Below are positions 52,422-61,374 of a stretch of DNA of 64,000 nt, piece after piece (position 1 is the stretch's first letter; the number at the start of each line of letters is the position of its first letter). The position numbers and the translations under genes were made by a program. A model generated the notes under the pieces. That model searched no databases, was not told the DNA's origin, and was given only the letters and a program-made list of their open reading frames with translations. Source of the stretch: Streptomyces sp. RPA4-2. Lineage in GTDB: Bacteria > Actinomycetota > Actinomycetes > Streptomycetales > Streptomycetaceae. The stretch is taken from assembly GCF_012273515.2 (NCBI RefSeq), contig NZ_CP050975.2:620001-684000 (forward strand). The letters run 5' to 3'.

Positions 52422-53699
52422 ATGACCAACGCCACGCGGCCCGCCCCGACGAACCCCTCGACAGGACTGGCCATGGACAGACTGCCGCTCCGTCTGCCGC
52501 TGCCCGCGGACCACCCGGAACCCGTCCTCGACGTGGTCGTCCCCGTGTTCAACGAGGAGAGGGACCTGGAGCCGAGCGTGCGGCGGCTGCACACGCACCT
52601 GCGCGAGACGTTCCCGTACCCCTTCCGCATCACCGTCGCCGACAACGCCAGTACCGACGCCACGCCGCGGATCGCGGCCCGGCTGGCCGCCGAGCTCCCG
52701 GAGGCCGAGTGGATACGGCTGGCCGAGAAGGGTCGCGGACGGGCTCTGCGCGTCGCCTGGTCGCGGTCACGGGCGCCGGTCCTGGCCTACCTGGACGTGG
52801 ACCTGTCCACCGAACTGACGGCGCTGCTCCCGCTGGTCGCGCCGCTGATCTCCGGCCACTCCGACATGGCCATCGGCACCCGGCTGGCCCGCGGCTCCCG
52901 GGTGGTGCGCGGCCCCAAGCGGGAGATCATCTCCCGTTGCTACAACGCCCTGTTGAGGTCCACCCTCGCGGTCGGCTTCTCCGACGCGCAGTGCGGTTTC
53001 AAAGCGGTCAGGCGCGATGTCGCCGAACGGCTGCTTCCCCTGGTGGAGGACTCGGAATGGTTCTTCGACACGGAACTGCTGGTGATCGCCGAGCGGGCCG
53101 GGCTGCGCATCCACGAGGTACCCGTCGACTGGGTGGACGACCCCGACAGCCGGGTCGATCTGATCCCCACGGCCGTGGCGGACCTGCGCGGTATCGCCAG
53201 GATCGGCGGCGCGCTGGCCCGTGGCACGCTTCCGACCGCTGGGCTGCGGCGCGCCGCCGGAGGTGATCCTCCGACCTCACTGGTCGCCCAGTCGCTGCGG
53301 TTCGGTGCCGTGGGCGTGGCAAGCACGATCGGGTACGTCCTGCTCTATGTGGCCCTGCGTCCGGTCACGGGTCCGCAGGGAGCCAACGCGTGGGCGCTCC
53401 TGCTCTGCGCCGTCGCGAACACGACCGCGAACCGGCGGCTCACCTTCGGGCCGCGCGGGCGCGGCGGCGCGCTGCGCCAACAGGCCAAGGGGCTCGTGGT
53501 GTTCGGCCTCGGCCTGGCGCTCACCAGCGGGTCGCTCGCCGCGCTGCACCGCTGGGCCCCGGGTCCCGGGCGGCCCACGGAGGCCGTGGTGCTCGTCGTC
53601 GCCAATCTGGTCGCGACGCTCCTGCGTTTCCTGCTCCTGCGGGCCTGGGTGTTCGCCGCCGTCCCCGGCAACGGCGAGAAGGGAGCCGAGGTCCGATGA
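52422..53699 (+). CDS. GT2 glycosyltransferase fused to a GtrA membrane domain
   Basis: 425 residues with AGGACG 4 bases before the ATG. Residues about 35-260 are a dolichyl/polyprenyl-phosphate sugar transferase: LDVVVPVFNEERDLEPSVRRL, VADNASTDATP, the DxD metal motif in YLDVDLSTEL, and QCGFKAVRR. Residues about 285-415 are a four-helix GtrA domain (FGAVGVASTIGYVLLYVAL, ANTTANRRLTFGPRGRGG), normally a separate flippase-like protein. The fusion would make polyprenyl-phosphate-sugar inside and help turn it outward. Its stop overlaps the next start (ATGA), a GT-C enzyme that could use that donor. Confidence 0.9.
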   Translation: MTNATRPAPTNPSTGLAMDRLPLRLPLPADHPEPVLDVVVPVFNEERDLEPSVRRLHTHLRETFPYPFRITVADNASTDATPRIAARLAAELPEAEWIRLAEKGRGRALRVAWSRSRAPVLAYLDVDLSTELTALLPLVAPLISGHSDMAIGTRLARGSRVVRGPKREIISRCYNALLRSTLAVGFSDAQCGFKAVRRDVAERLLPLVEDSEWFFDTELLVIAERAGLRIHEVPVDWVDDPDSRVDLIPTAVADLRGIARIGGALARGTLPTAGLRRAAGGDPPTSLVAQSLRFGAVGVASTIGYVLLYVALRPVTGPQGANAWALLLCAVANTTANRRLTFGPRGRGGALRQQAKGLVVFGLGLALTSGSLAALHRWAPGPGRPTEAVVLVVANLVATLLRFLLLRAWVFAAVPGNGEKGAEVR

Positions 53700-55075
53700 A
53701 CGACCCGCGCCTCGCGGACTCTCCGCCGTACGAGGACAACAGGCCTCACACCGAGGGCCGTTCGACCGCCACACCACCGTCGCACGGCACCGCACCGGCC
53801 TTCGTCCCCTCCCCCGCTGTCGTTCCGCACCGGTGGCCGCGGCTGCGCCGGGTGGCGGAGCGGCACGGTCCGGTGCTCGCGCTGTACGGTGCGCTGAAGC
53901 TCGTCGGCTTCTGCGTCTTCATGTACCTGCTCGACTCCGCCGGGGATTTCCGCCGGAAACACCCCCGCTTCGGCGGCGGCGCCCACGTCTGGGACGTCCT
54001 GGGCACCTGGGACGGCTGGTGGTACCAGCAGATCGCCGCACACGGGTACCACCCGGCGCTCGTCCCGGTGCCCGGTGCCACCGGTCTGATCACCGTCGAG
54101 GGCAATTCGGCGGCGTTCTTCCCGCTGTACCCGGCTCTCATGCGACTGTTCTCCTCGTGCACCGGCCTGGGCCTGTTCGGTGCCGGCCTGCTGGTCTCGG
54201 TCGTCGCCTCGTTCGCCGCCGCCCTGGCGATCCACGCCGTCACCGCGCGGATCGGCGGTCGCCGGGCCGGGCTCGCCGCCGCCGGGCTCTGGGCCGTGTG
54301 GCCCGGTTCCGGCATGGAGTGGTCGGCCTATTCGGAGTCGCTCTATGTGGCCCTCGCGGCCTGGGCCTGCTACGCCGTCATGCGCCACCACTGGCTCACC
54401 GCCGGCCTTCTGACCTGCGCCGCGGGTCTCACCCGCCCGACGGCCACCGCGCTGATCGCGGCGCTCGCCGTCGCCGCCCTGCTGGCCGTGCACCGGCGGT
54501 GGCGGGAGGTCCGCCGCTGGGGCGACGCCCCCGGTCCGGACGGGAAGAGACGCCGACGCATCGCCCCGCGCCCCCTGGCAGCCGTGGCGATCGCCCCCCT
54601 CGGGCTGGTCGGGTACCTCGGCTGGGTGGGGTACCGGATGGGCGACTACGACGGGTACTTCAAGCTCCAGGAGGGCGCCTGGGCCCACACGTTCGACTAC
54701 GGCAGGCAGACCCTCGACGTGTTCACCTCCCTGCCGGTGGGCCACTTCGACTACCTCTTCGCCTCTCCCTTCGAAGACCTCGTCGGCGTCGGCACGGTCC
54801 TGCTGGCCCTGATCGTCCTCCCGCTGCTGCTACGGCTCCGCCCGCCACCGGTCCTCGTCGTCCACACCCTCCTGACGATCGCGCTCGTCCTGGGAAGCCA
54901 ACAGATCTTCGGCAACGTCTCGCGCTACCTGCTCCCTGCCTTCCCCCTGTTCATCCCGTGCGCCGTCGGCATGCGCCGGCTCAGTACGCCGGCGCTGTGC
55001 GCCGTCCTCGGCATCGCCGCGTTCGCCTCCGGCTCGTACGCGGGGTACGTCCTCTTCGAACTCGGCGTTCCGTAG
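53696..55075 (+). CDS. GT-C family membrane mannosyltransferase (PIG-V-like)
   Basis: 459 residues from the ATG at 53696, coupled to the GT2-GtrA gene. About nine or ten membrane segments follow a 50-residue hydrophilic start. The first outer loop has VWDVLGTWDGWWYQQIAAHGYHP, the W-D-x2-W-Y-x2-I-A-x2-G-Y signature of bacterial PIG-V-like/glycosyltransferase-39-type enzymes, whose Asp acts in catalysis. LRxPxx-type ends are absent. It probably transfers a sugar from polyprenyl phosphate to an exported lipid, glycan or protein. Confidence 0.85.
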   Translation: MNDPRLADSPPYEDNRPHTEGRSTATPPSHGTAPAFVPSPAVVPHRWPRLRRVAERHGPVLALYGALKLVGFCVFMYLLDSAGDFRRKHPRFGGGAHVWDVLGTWDGWWYQQIAAHGYHPALVPVPGATGLITVEGNSAAFFPLYPALMRLFSSCTGLGLFGAGLLVSVVASFAAALAIHAVTARIGGRRAGLAAAGLWAVWPGSGMEWSAYSESLYVALAAWACYAVMRHHWLTAGLLTCAAGLTRPTATALIAALAVAALLAVHRRWREVRRWGDAPGPDGKRRRRIAPRPLAAVAIAPLGLVGYLGWVGYRMGDYDGYFKLQEGAWAHTFDYGRQTLDVFTSLPVGHFDYLFASPFEDLVGVGTVLLALIVLPLLLRLRPPPVLVVHTLLTIALVLGSQQIFGNVSRYLLPAFPLFIPCAVGMRRLSTPALCAVLGIAAFASGSYAGYVLFELGVP

Positions 55076-55213
55076 GCGGCGTTGCGGAGGTGCCGCCTCC
55101 CCGGCCCGGTCCGGCCGACGCCGGACCGGACGCCGGTGCGGGAGCGAGGACCGCGGGGTGTGCCGGCAAGTCCCGTACGACCGGTCGGGAGCCGGGGGTG
55201 AGATGCTGGACGG

Positions 55214-55573
55214 ATGGACACCTCCCCCGCGGCCTCGGATGAACTGGTGGCGATCACCACCCGGTACGAGATGCCCAGGGCGTTCGTGATGCTCCTGCGG
55301 GGATGTGCCGACCTGACGAGCTCCGGAAAGCTGGAGGAGATCTTCGGTGAGGCCGCCGGGTCCGGCTGCCCGGTGATCGTGGATCTGGCCGGTCTCGCCT
55401 TCGGCGACGAACATCTGCTGGGGCACCTGCTCGCTGCCCGTGAGAAGGGCGACCTGACGCTTGTCGGCCCCCTGAGCAGGCAGTTCCACCAGCGTATGGA
55501 CGTCACGGGTACGGTCGAATGCTTCGATGTCCAGCCCGACCTGACCACCGCCCTGGCGCATCTGCCGGGCTGA
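55214..55573 (+). CDS. STAS-domain protein
   Basis: 119 residues. A STAS-like fold is indicated by FVMLLRGCADLTSSGKLEEIFGEAAGSGCPVIVDLAGLAFGDEHLLGHLLAAREKGDLTLVGPLSRQFHQRMDVTGTVECFDV. The phosphoacceptor Ser of classical anti-anti-sigma factors (DSSG) is replaced by GDEHLL, so it is unlikely to be switched by an RsbW kinase in the usual way. It could bind a partner constitutively. It precedes a SpoIIE phosphatase on the same strand, 114 bases away. Confidence 0.75.
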   Translation: MDTSPAASDELVAITTRYEMPRAFVMLLRGCADLTSSGKLEEIFGEAAGSGCPVIVDLAGLAFGDEHLLGHLLAAREKGDLTLVGPLSRQFHQRMDVTGTVECFDVQPDLTTALAHLPG

Positions 55574-55687
55574 CCTCACGGCCCGCGGCGGGCTCTGCCC
55601 ACCGGGACGACCTGCACCGCAACCACCGCACCGACGATGCCCGCTATGTTTGCCGCAGGACCACGGAAAATCTGGAGGCGTGCGGGG

Positions 55688-57011
55688 ATGCCGGGTGTGA
55701 CGTTCCCGGGCGGAGTGCGCGCCGACGGGCTGCCGACGGCGTTGTCGGATCCGGCTCGGCTGGCGGCGGTGGCCGCGACGGGTTTGCTGGATACCGGCCC
55801 GGAGCCGGAGTTCGAGAGCCTGGCGCGGCTGGCGGCGAGCGTGACCGGCTGCGGCCGCGCTTTCATCACCCTGGTCGACGACCGGCGCTCGTTCTGGAAG
55901 TCGTGCGTCGGCGTCGACGCCACGCGGACCGACGAGCGGCAGAACCGCGTGAGGGAGAGCTTCTGCTACTTCCTGGTCGGCCTGGAGGGTGACTCGTTCG
56001 CGGTGGAGGACGCCGGCCCTGGACCCGCGCACCCGCGACCATCCCTCGGTGGCGCCGATGAAGATCGGCGCCTGGGCCGGCCATCCGATTCTGGGACCTG
56101 GCGGGGAGGTTCTGGGAAGCATGTGCGTGATGGACGAGAACCCGCGCGTCTGGCAGCCGCAGGAACTCGCCGTGCTCGAGACGATGGCCCGTTCGGTCAG
56201 CAACGAGATGAACCTGCGTCTGTCCCTGGCCACCGCCCAGCAGGCGTTGGCCGCTTCCAGCGAACTGGCCCGCAGCCTGCAGGACAGTCTGCTGCCGCCC
56301 GTGCTCCGGCCCGTTCCCGGCCTGGACACCGCCGCGTCGTACCTCCCCGCCGCCGGCGGCACGGAGGTCGTCGGCGACTTCTACGACCTCTTCCGCGCCA
56401 AGGGTTCCTGGTGGTCCACCGTCATGGGAGACGTCTGCGGGAAGGGCACCGAGGCGGCCAAGGTCACCGCCCTGGCCCGCTACACCCTGCGCGCGGAGGC
56501 CACCCAGCAGCTCTCCCCGGCCACCGTGCTCACGCACCTGAACTCCGCGCTGCTCGACCAGCGGGTCGGCGGCGGCCGATTCCTCACCGCCGTGTACGCC
56601 ACCTTCCGCCTCACCGCCGGCGGCCTCGCCGGACGCCTGTGCACGGCCGGGCATCCGCCCGCTCTCATCCGCCGCGACGACGGACGCATCCAGTCGGTCG
56701 GCCGGCCGGGAACACTCCTGGGCATCCTGCCCGAGGTCCGTCTCACCGACGTCCGTTTCCGCCTCGCAGCGGGAGACACTCTGCTGCTCTACACCGACGG
56801 CGCCACCGAGGCCCGTCCACGCGCCGCCACCCCCGGCGGGAAGCGCCCCCTCTTCGACGAGGCCGACCTGGCCACCGCCCTGGCCGCCACCCACGGTGCC
56901 GACGCCACCGAGACCGTCCGCCATCTCGGCCAGGTCCTCGCCGACCACACCGGCGGCTGGGCCAGCGACGACACCGCTCTGCTCGCCCTTCGCGTCCCGC
57001 CCACCGGCTGA
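55688..57011 (+). pseudogene. GAF-SpoIIE phosphatase, frameshifted in the GAF domain
   Basis: The ATG at 55688 has GGAGG about 10 bases upstream. Frame one reads through the start of a GAF domain (SFCYFLVGLEGDSFAVEDA). One extra G near 56013-56016 throws it out. In the other frame ALDPRTRDHPSVAPMKIGAWAGHPIL continues the GAF, and a complete PPM phosphatase follows (EVVGDFYDLFRAKG, GDVCGKGTEAAKVTAL, AGHPPALIRR, LYTDGATEARP, SDDTALLAL). Removing one base restores about 440 residues. Because the rest is well preserved, the shift is recent or an assembly error. A downstream start near 55989 could still make the phosphatase alone. Confidence 0.72.
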
Positions 57012-57144
57012 ACTCCAGCCACCCGCGGCACCCGGTCCGGCCCGAGGTCCGGCCGAGCCCGGCGAGCGCGGCGGAACCGGCCTGTGCCCGGAATGTTCAA
57101 GTCTCCGCGTGGTGGGCATGGGTGGGGCAGCGACACCACATGCC

Positions 57145-57181
57145 GGAGAACCCGGCCCGATTGCAGCGGGCCGGGTTCTCC
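57145..57181. terminator. Bidirectional terminator between convergent genes
   Basis: GGAGAACCCGGCCCG (57145-57159) pairs perfectly with 57167-57181 around a 7-base loop. Confidence 0.85.
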
Positions 57182-57212
57182 ATGCGGTGCGGATGGTGCG
57201 GTGACGCCGTGA

Positions 57213-57701
57213 CTACCAGCGGTGGTGGTCCTCGACGACGCGGAAGCTGCCCACGACGCCGTTCTTGACCTTCACGCCACCGTGGACGCGGAAGGGCATG
57301 ACACCGTTGCTGGTGCTCCACGGGCCGACCGTGGCGACGGGCGAACCGTTGTCACAGGTGGCGCCACGGAAGACCTCGACGGTCCGGTGGCTGTCGTTGC
57401 GGACGTTGAAGCTACGCGAACCGAGACCGCTCACCACGGTGATGCAGCCCCAGCTCTGGGCGGAGTAGGTGCGCTCGTTGAAGTCGATGTGGCCCTCGTA
57501 GTGGCCCCGGCCACCGCGGTCGCCGCCTCCTCCTCCTTCGTTGCCCTTCGACTGCCCGCTGTCGCCACCCATGGGAGCAACCTGCTTGACGACGGGGGCG
57601 GCCTCAGGAGCCGCGGCGGCCGAGGCGTAGGTGACGCCCGTGGCGACGAGGGCCGTAGCAGCCGCAGCGGCGGCCGTCACGGCAATGTTGCGCGTGGTCA
57701 T
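57213..57701 (-). CDS. Small secreted protein of unknown function
   Basis: 162 residues from the ATG at 57701. A signal peptide of about 28 residues (IAVTAAAAAATALVATGVTYASA) is followed by a Gly/Asp-rich linker (GNEGGGGGDRGGRGHYEGH) and a compact, beta-rich domain with two Cys (SWGCITVV, GATCDNGSP) that may form one disulfide. I do not recognise the family; the second half looks like a small beta-inhibitor-like domain. It is monocistronic with a terminator, and a 19-bp inverted repeat lies upstream of its start. Confidence 0.75.
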   Translation of the reverse strand: MTTRNIAVTAAAAAATALVATGVTYASAAAAPEAAPVVKQVAPMGGDSGQSKGNEGGGGGDRGGRGHYEGHIDFNERTYSAQSWGCITVVSGLGSRSFNVRNDSHRTVEVFRGATCDNGSPVATVGPWSTSNGVMPFRVHGGVKVKNGVVGSFRVVEDHHRW

Positions 57702-57757
57702 GTCACTTTCCCAATCTCTGAGACGTCGGCCAAGCAGCCGATCTATGAGAGAACTTA

Positions 57758-57776
57758 CAGATAATCCCTTTATCTG
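57758..57776. promoter_or_regulatory. Inverted repeat CAGATAA-N5-TTATCTG upstream of the secreted protein
   Basis: Perfect 7-base arms, 57 bases upstream of the start at 57701, in an A/T-richer stretch. It may be an operator or overlap the promoter. The rest of the 605-base gap 57702-58306 shows no supported gene. Confidence 0.5.
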
Positions 57777-58306
57777 CCATATCGGACACGCGGGACTTTC
57801 ACAGCAACACCCGAATGGACGCAGGTACTCGGCCGTCGCACGCTCGGACCCCACCTGACGCACCCCCAGAGGGGCCTCTGACGTGGGAATCTGACGCTTC
57901 GTGGTGGCCGGCCGACGGAGCCGGTGACACCTGCCGCGCGGGAAGCCGCGCCGTCGCCGACGCGCCGGTGAGACCGACCCGGGCGGAGTTGAGGACAGGG
58001 GCCGACAGGAAGCCCGGCCGGCCGCCTCCCGCGCGCGAAGCATCTCCAGGACCTCGTCGAGGTCGGTGGCACCTCGGACGTCTGATGCCGAACTCGTCTC
58101 TGCGGCGGGGAAGTTGACTACCGGGAGGTCGAGCGCGCCCGCACAGCGGTGCCTTCGATGCCTCCAACCGCTAAAGGATTCCGCCTACATGGGCCGGATC
58201 TCCGAGACCCGGCCCGGTACCTACCGGATCTCCGGCACCGCCAATGACAGGCGCGGGACGGCGGAGCGCGTGTGCCGGACTCCTCCCCGCACGGATGCGG
58301 GTTCCC

Positions 58307-59956
58307 TCACTGCTTGGCGCCGAAGTCCTGTGTCCACCACGGGCCGCCCGACCCCTTGTGGACACCCACACCGATGTTCTTGAACGCGCAGTTGAGGATG
58401 TTGGCGCGGTGGCCGGGGCTGTTCATCCACGACTCCATCACCGCCTCCGGTGTCTGCTGACCCTGGGCGATGTTCTCGCCGTACGTGGACCAGCGGTAGC
58501 CCGCGGCGGTGATGCGCTGCCCGGGGTCGGCACCGTCCGGGTTGGTGTGTTCGAAGAAGTTACGGGCGGCCATGTCGTCGGAGTGTGCCTGCGCGGCCTT
58601 CTCCAGCTGCGCGTCCTCGGTGAGCGGGCCGCAGCCGGCCGTCGCACGCTCCTTGTTCACCAGCGCGACCACCTGCGCGACGGTGGTCGCCGGAGCCGCC
58701 GCCACCTTCGACGCACTGGCCGAAGCCTTGGCGGGCGGCGCGGATCTCGGGGGCGTCGGCACACTCTTCTTCGTGGCGGACGGCGTCCTGGACGGGCTCG
58801 CCTTCTTCTTTGCCGACGCGGACGGTGACACGGACGCCGAGGCGGGCGGGGAGACCGACGGCGTGGCCTCGGAGGCGCTGGACGCCGAGAGGCCCACGAC
58901 GTGGTCGTCGGTGGTCTGCGCGGCGTTCCCTCCCCCACCCCCGTTCCCGGGATCCGCACCGAAGTACCAGAGACCGCCGCCGGCCACACAGGCCGCCACG
59001 ACGGCACCGCCGACCGCGCGGCGCCGGACGCGCCGACGGCGACGGGCCTCGCCACGGGAGGTTCCCGCGCGGCCGGCGGCACGGTGGCGGGCCCTCGCAC
59101 CCGGTCCGGCGGTGACACCGGAAGCGTCGAGCGCCGACGCCGAACCGGCCGGAGCCATGCCGCCGTGGGCGGAGCGCACCCTGTCCAGCAGCGCGGGCGA
59201 CGCCGACACGAGTGCCAGCCCGGCCAGCAGCCCCTCCGCGGGCATCAGCCCGCTCCACAGGCCTGAGCAGCGTGCGCACCCGCGGGCGTGCCGTGCTATT
59301 CGCTTGCGCCACAGCGCCGAGGGCCGAGCGTCCCAGGAGGCCAGTACCCCACGCAGTTCCTCACACGGCGGCCGCGCGTCGAGTGCCCGCACGACCACAC
59401 GCGCCGCCTCCAGTTGTGCCTTCATCCGCTGCACCCGGACCGCCGTCTGCTGAGGTGACACCTCCAGGGCAGCGGCGACCTCGGTCCGGGTGAGTTCGCC
59501 GGCGCACTCCAGCCACCACAGCGACAGCAGCGCCCGGTCGTCCGGCTCCAGCCAGCGGGTGGCGCGCGCGGTCTCCTGACGCTGGCCGGACAACTGCAGC
59601 CGCACCATCGTCAGGTCCACGAAGTCGGCGCCCGGATCGGCGAAGTCCTTCGTGTCCTCCACGGCTCCCGGGGTGAACTGCCGGTCCTGCCAGTGGGTCC
59701 GGACCTGGTTCATCGCGATCGCCACGAGCCAGGAGCGGAAGCTTTCGGGGCTCCGCAGACTTCCCAGCGCGTCCAGGGCACGGAGCATGGTCTCCTGCAC
59801 CACGTCGTCCACGTCGACGGAGCCGTTCAGAGCCCGGCCCACGATGTTGTAGACGAGCGGGAGGTACGCACTGACCAGGGCGTCCTGAGCCTGCGGGTCG
59901 CCGCCTCGGGCAGCGGTCACCAGTGCCGCCTCGTCCGCCGTGTTCCGTGTGCTCAT
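58307..59956 (-). CDS. ECF sigma factor fused to a zinc finger, membrane segment and CAP domain
   Basis: 549 residues from the ATG at 59956 (GGGAAG 6 bases upstream). Sigma region 2 is at about 25-95 (VDVDDVVQETMLRALDAL, FRSWLVAIAMNQVRTHW) and region 4 at about 135-190. C198-x24-H223-x3-C227-x2-C230 matches the ZAS zinc finger of anti-sigma factors. A basic stretch (RRRRRVRRR) precedes one membrane segment (312-333), then a 90-residue Ser/Pro/Lys linker, then a CAP/SCP domain (424-549: AQAHSDDMAARNFFEHTNPDG, YGENIA, SWMNSPGHRANILN, WTQDFG). Sigma, ZAS-like finger, anchor and external domain are one chain. How sigma is released is unknown. Confidence 0.88.
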   Translation of the reverse strand: MSTRNTADEAALVTAARGGDPQAQDALVSAYLPLVYNIVGRALNGSVDVDDVVQETMLRALDALGSLRSPESFRSWLVAIAMNQVRTHWQDRQFTPGAVEDTKDFADPGADFVDLTMVRLQLSGQRQETARATRWLEPDDRALLSLWWLECAGELTRTEVAAALEVSPQQTAVRVQRMKAQLEAARVVVRALDARPPCEELRGVLASWDARPSALWRKRIARHARGCARCSGLWSGLMPAEGLLAGLALVSASPALLDRVRSAHGGMAPAGSASALDASGVTAGPGARARHRAAGRAGTSRGEARRRRRVRRRAVGGAVVAACVAGGGLWYFGADPGNGGGGGNAAQTTDDHVVGLSASSASEATPSVSPPASASVSPSASAKKKASPSRTPSATKKSVPTPPRSAPPAKASASASKVAAAPATTVAQVVALVNKERATAGCGPLTEDAQLEKAAQAHSDDMAARNFFEHTNPDGADPGQRITAAGYRWSTYGENIAQGQQTPEAVMESWMNSPGHRANILNCAFKNIGVGVHKGSGGPWWTQDFGAKQ

Positions 59957-60192
59957 CAAACGCTTCCCTGTCCTCGACGCCGAACGATGCTGTCCGATAC
60001 CTGGGAGACCGCTCGGTGAGCCTCGGATAACAGTTCTTCGGAGAATCGTTCCGGGAGAGACTCACCGCTGCGCCAGGGAAACGCAATGGAGGACGTCACA
60101 TCGGGGAAGGGCAGTACGCATGAGTGCCGTGCCCGACCGGGTCGGGCACGGCACCTCGGGAAACCGGTGGAAGGGGCGGCCGGGAGCGCGGC

Positions 60193-60990
60193 TCAGCCGT
60201 TCCTGCGCCCCACGCCGCCATAGAAACCGATCTCGCCGGACCTCGCCGGCGGCGGGCCGTCCGGGCGCCAGAACGGAACCTGGGCCAGGCCCGGTTCGAC
60301 CAGTTCGAAGCCGTCGAAGAATCGCTCGACCTCCGCGCGAGCGCGCAGGTTCAGGGTGGCGCTGGCCTTGTTGTAGACGGCCTGCGCGTCACGACGGTCG
60401 GCGAAGTCGCCCGTGGCGTGGGAGAGCACCAGGAAGCTGCCCACGGGCAGCGCGTCGCGCAGCGTGGCGACCACTTGCCTGGGATTGTCCGCATTGGTGA
60501 GGAAGTGGACGACGGCGACCAGGAGAAGGGCGACGGGTTCGTCGAAGTCGATGACGCGGCGCACGTCGGGGTGGTTCACGATGGCGAGCGGATCGCGCAG
60601 GTCGGCGAGTACGACACTGGTCGGACCGGAACGGCTGATCAGCGCGTTGGCGTGGGCGTTCACGATCGGGTCGTTGTCGACGTACGCGATGCGCACGTCG
60701 GACGCCACCGCCTCGGCCGTCTCGTGCACGTTCGGCGAAGTGGGCAGTCCGGTGCCGACGTCGAGGATCTGGCGGACGCCGCTGCCCACCACGTACCGGA
60801 CAGCGCGCTGCAGGAAGGCGCGGTTGGCCCGCAGGCCGATCCGCGCCTCGGGGGCCGCGGCGGCGAGTTCGTCGCCGGCCCGCTGGTCCACCTCGTAGTT
60901 GTCCTTGCCGCCCAGCAGGTAGTCGTAGATCCGGGCCGGGTGCGGCCTGCTGGTGTCGATCTCCTCGGTACGGAACCCGTACTGCGTCAC
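60193..60990 (-). CDS. DUF574-family SAM-dependent methyltransferase (second copy)
   Basis: 265 residues from a GTG at 60990 with AGGAG 9 bases upstream. It has the DUF574 pattern: ARIYDYLLGGKDNYEVDQRAGDEL, ANRAFLQRAVRYVVGSGVRQILDVGTGLPTSPNVHE (SAM loop), IAYVDNDPIVNAHANAL, FDEPVALLLVAVVHFL and EPGLAQVPFWRPDGP. It is clearly paralogous to 19084-19905 but closer to the main group with LLGGKDNY. The substrate is unknown. Confidence 0.92.
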   Translation of the reverse strand: MTQYGFRTEEIDTSRPHPARIYDYLLGGKDNYEVDQRAGDELAAAAPEARIGLRANRAFLQRAVRYVVGSGVRQILDVGTGLPTSPNVHETAEAVASDVRIAYVDNDPIVNAHANALISRSGPTSVVLADLRDPLAIVNHPDVRRVIDFDEPVALLLVAVVHFLTNADNPRQVVATLRDALPVGSFLVLSHATGDFADRRDAQAVYNKASATLNLRARAEVERFFDGFELVEPGLAQVPFWRPDGPPPARSGEIGFYGGVGRRNG

Positions 60991-61374
60991 GCTGCGCTCC
61001 TCTCGACGACCGTCCCGGCTCCCCGCGCGCGAACGGCTCAGGACAGCCTGTCACATCAACTTGCCTGCACATGAGCGCAGTTCGCCCCCAGGTGGGCCTG
61101 TGGGAAACGGCGGCGGGCCACTGACCGTCGTACCGATGAAGTGGCCGGACGCCACCGGTGGCCCGCATCACCGCGAGGGTGACCGGCTCGGCATCCGTGG
61201 GCCGGGGCGGGATCCCGACAACGATTCGGATCCCCGGGTCACGATTGTTGGAGCCGGTAGCGGTGCGGGGCGTTGCCCCGGCACCGGAGCGTCGGCAGGG
61301 ACGACCACCACGGATCTGTTCGAGATGCGTGGGCGCAGCGGCATCAGCCTGGCGGGTGACGGCCGCCGTGCACA
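60991..61374. other. 384-base region without a recognised gene
   Basis: This lies upstream of the DUF574 gene and downstream of the SDR gene, both on the minus strand. It should hold the methyltransferase promoter. No long repeat, palindrome or convincing small gene was seen. Confidence 0.5.

Noticed and set aside
57815..58260. Small open frames in the gap between the secreted protein and the sigma-CAP gene
   Set aside because: No ribosome site, no domain-like sequence and strong Arg/Pro bias.
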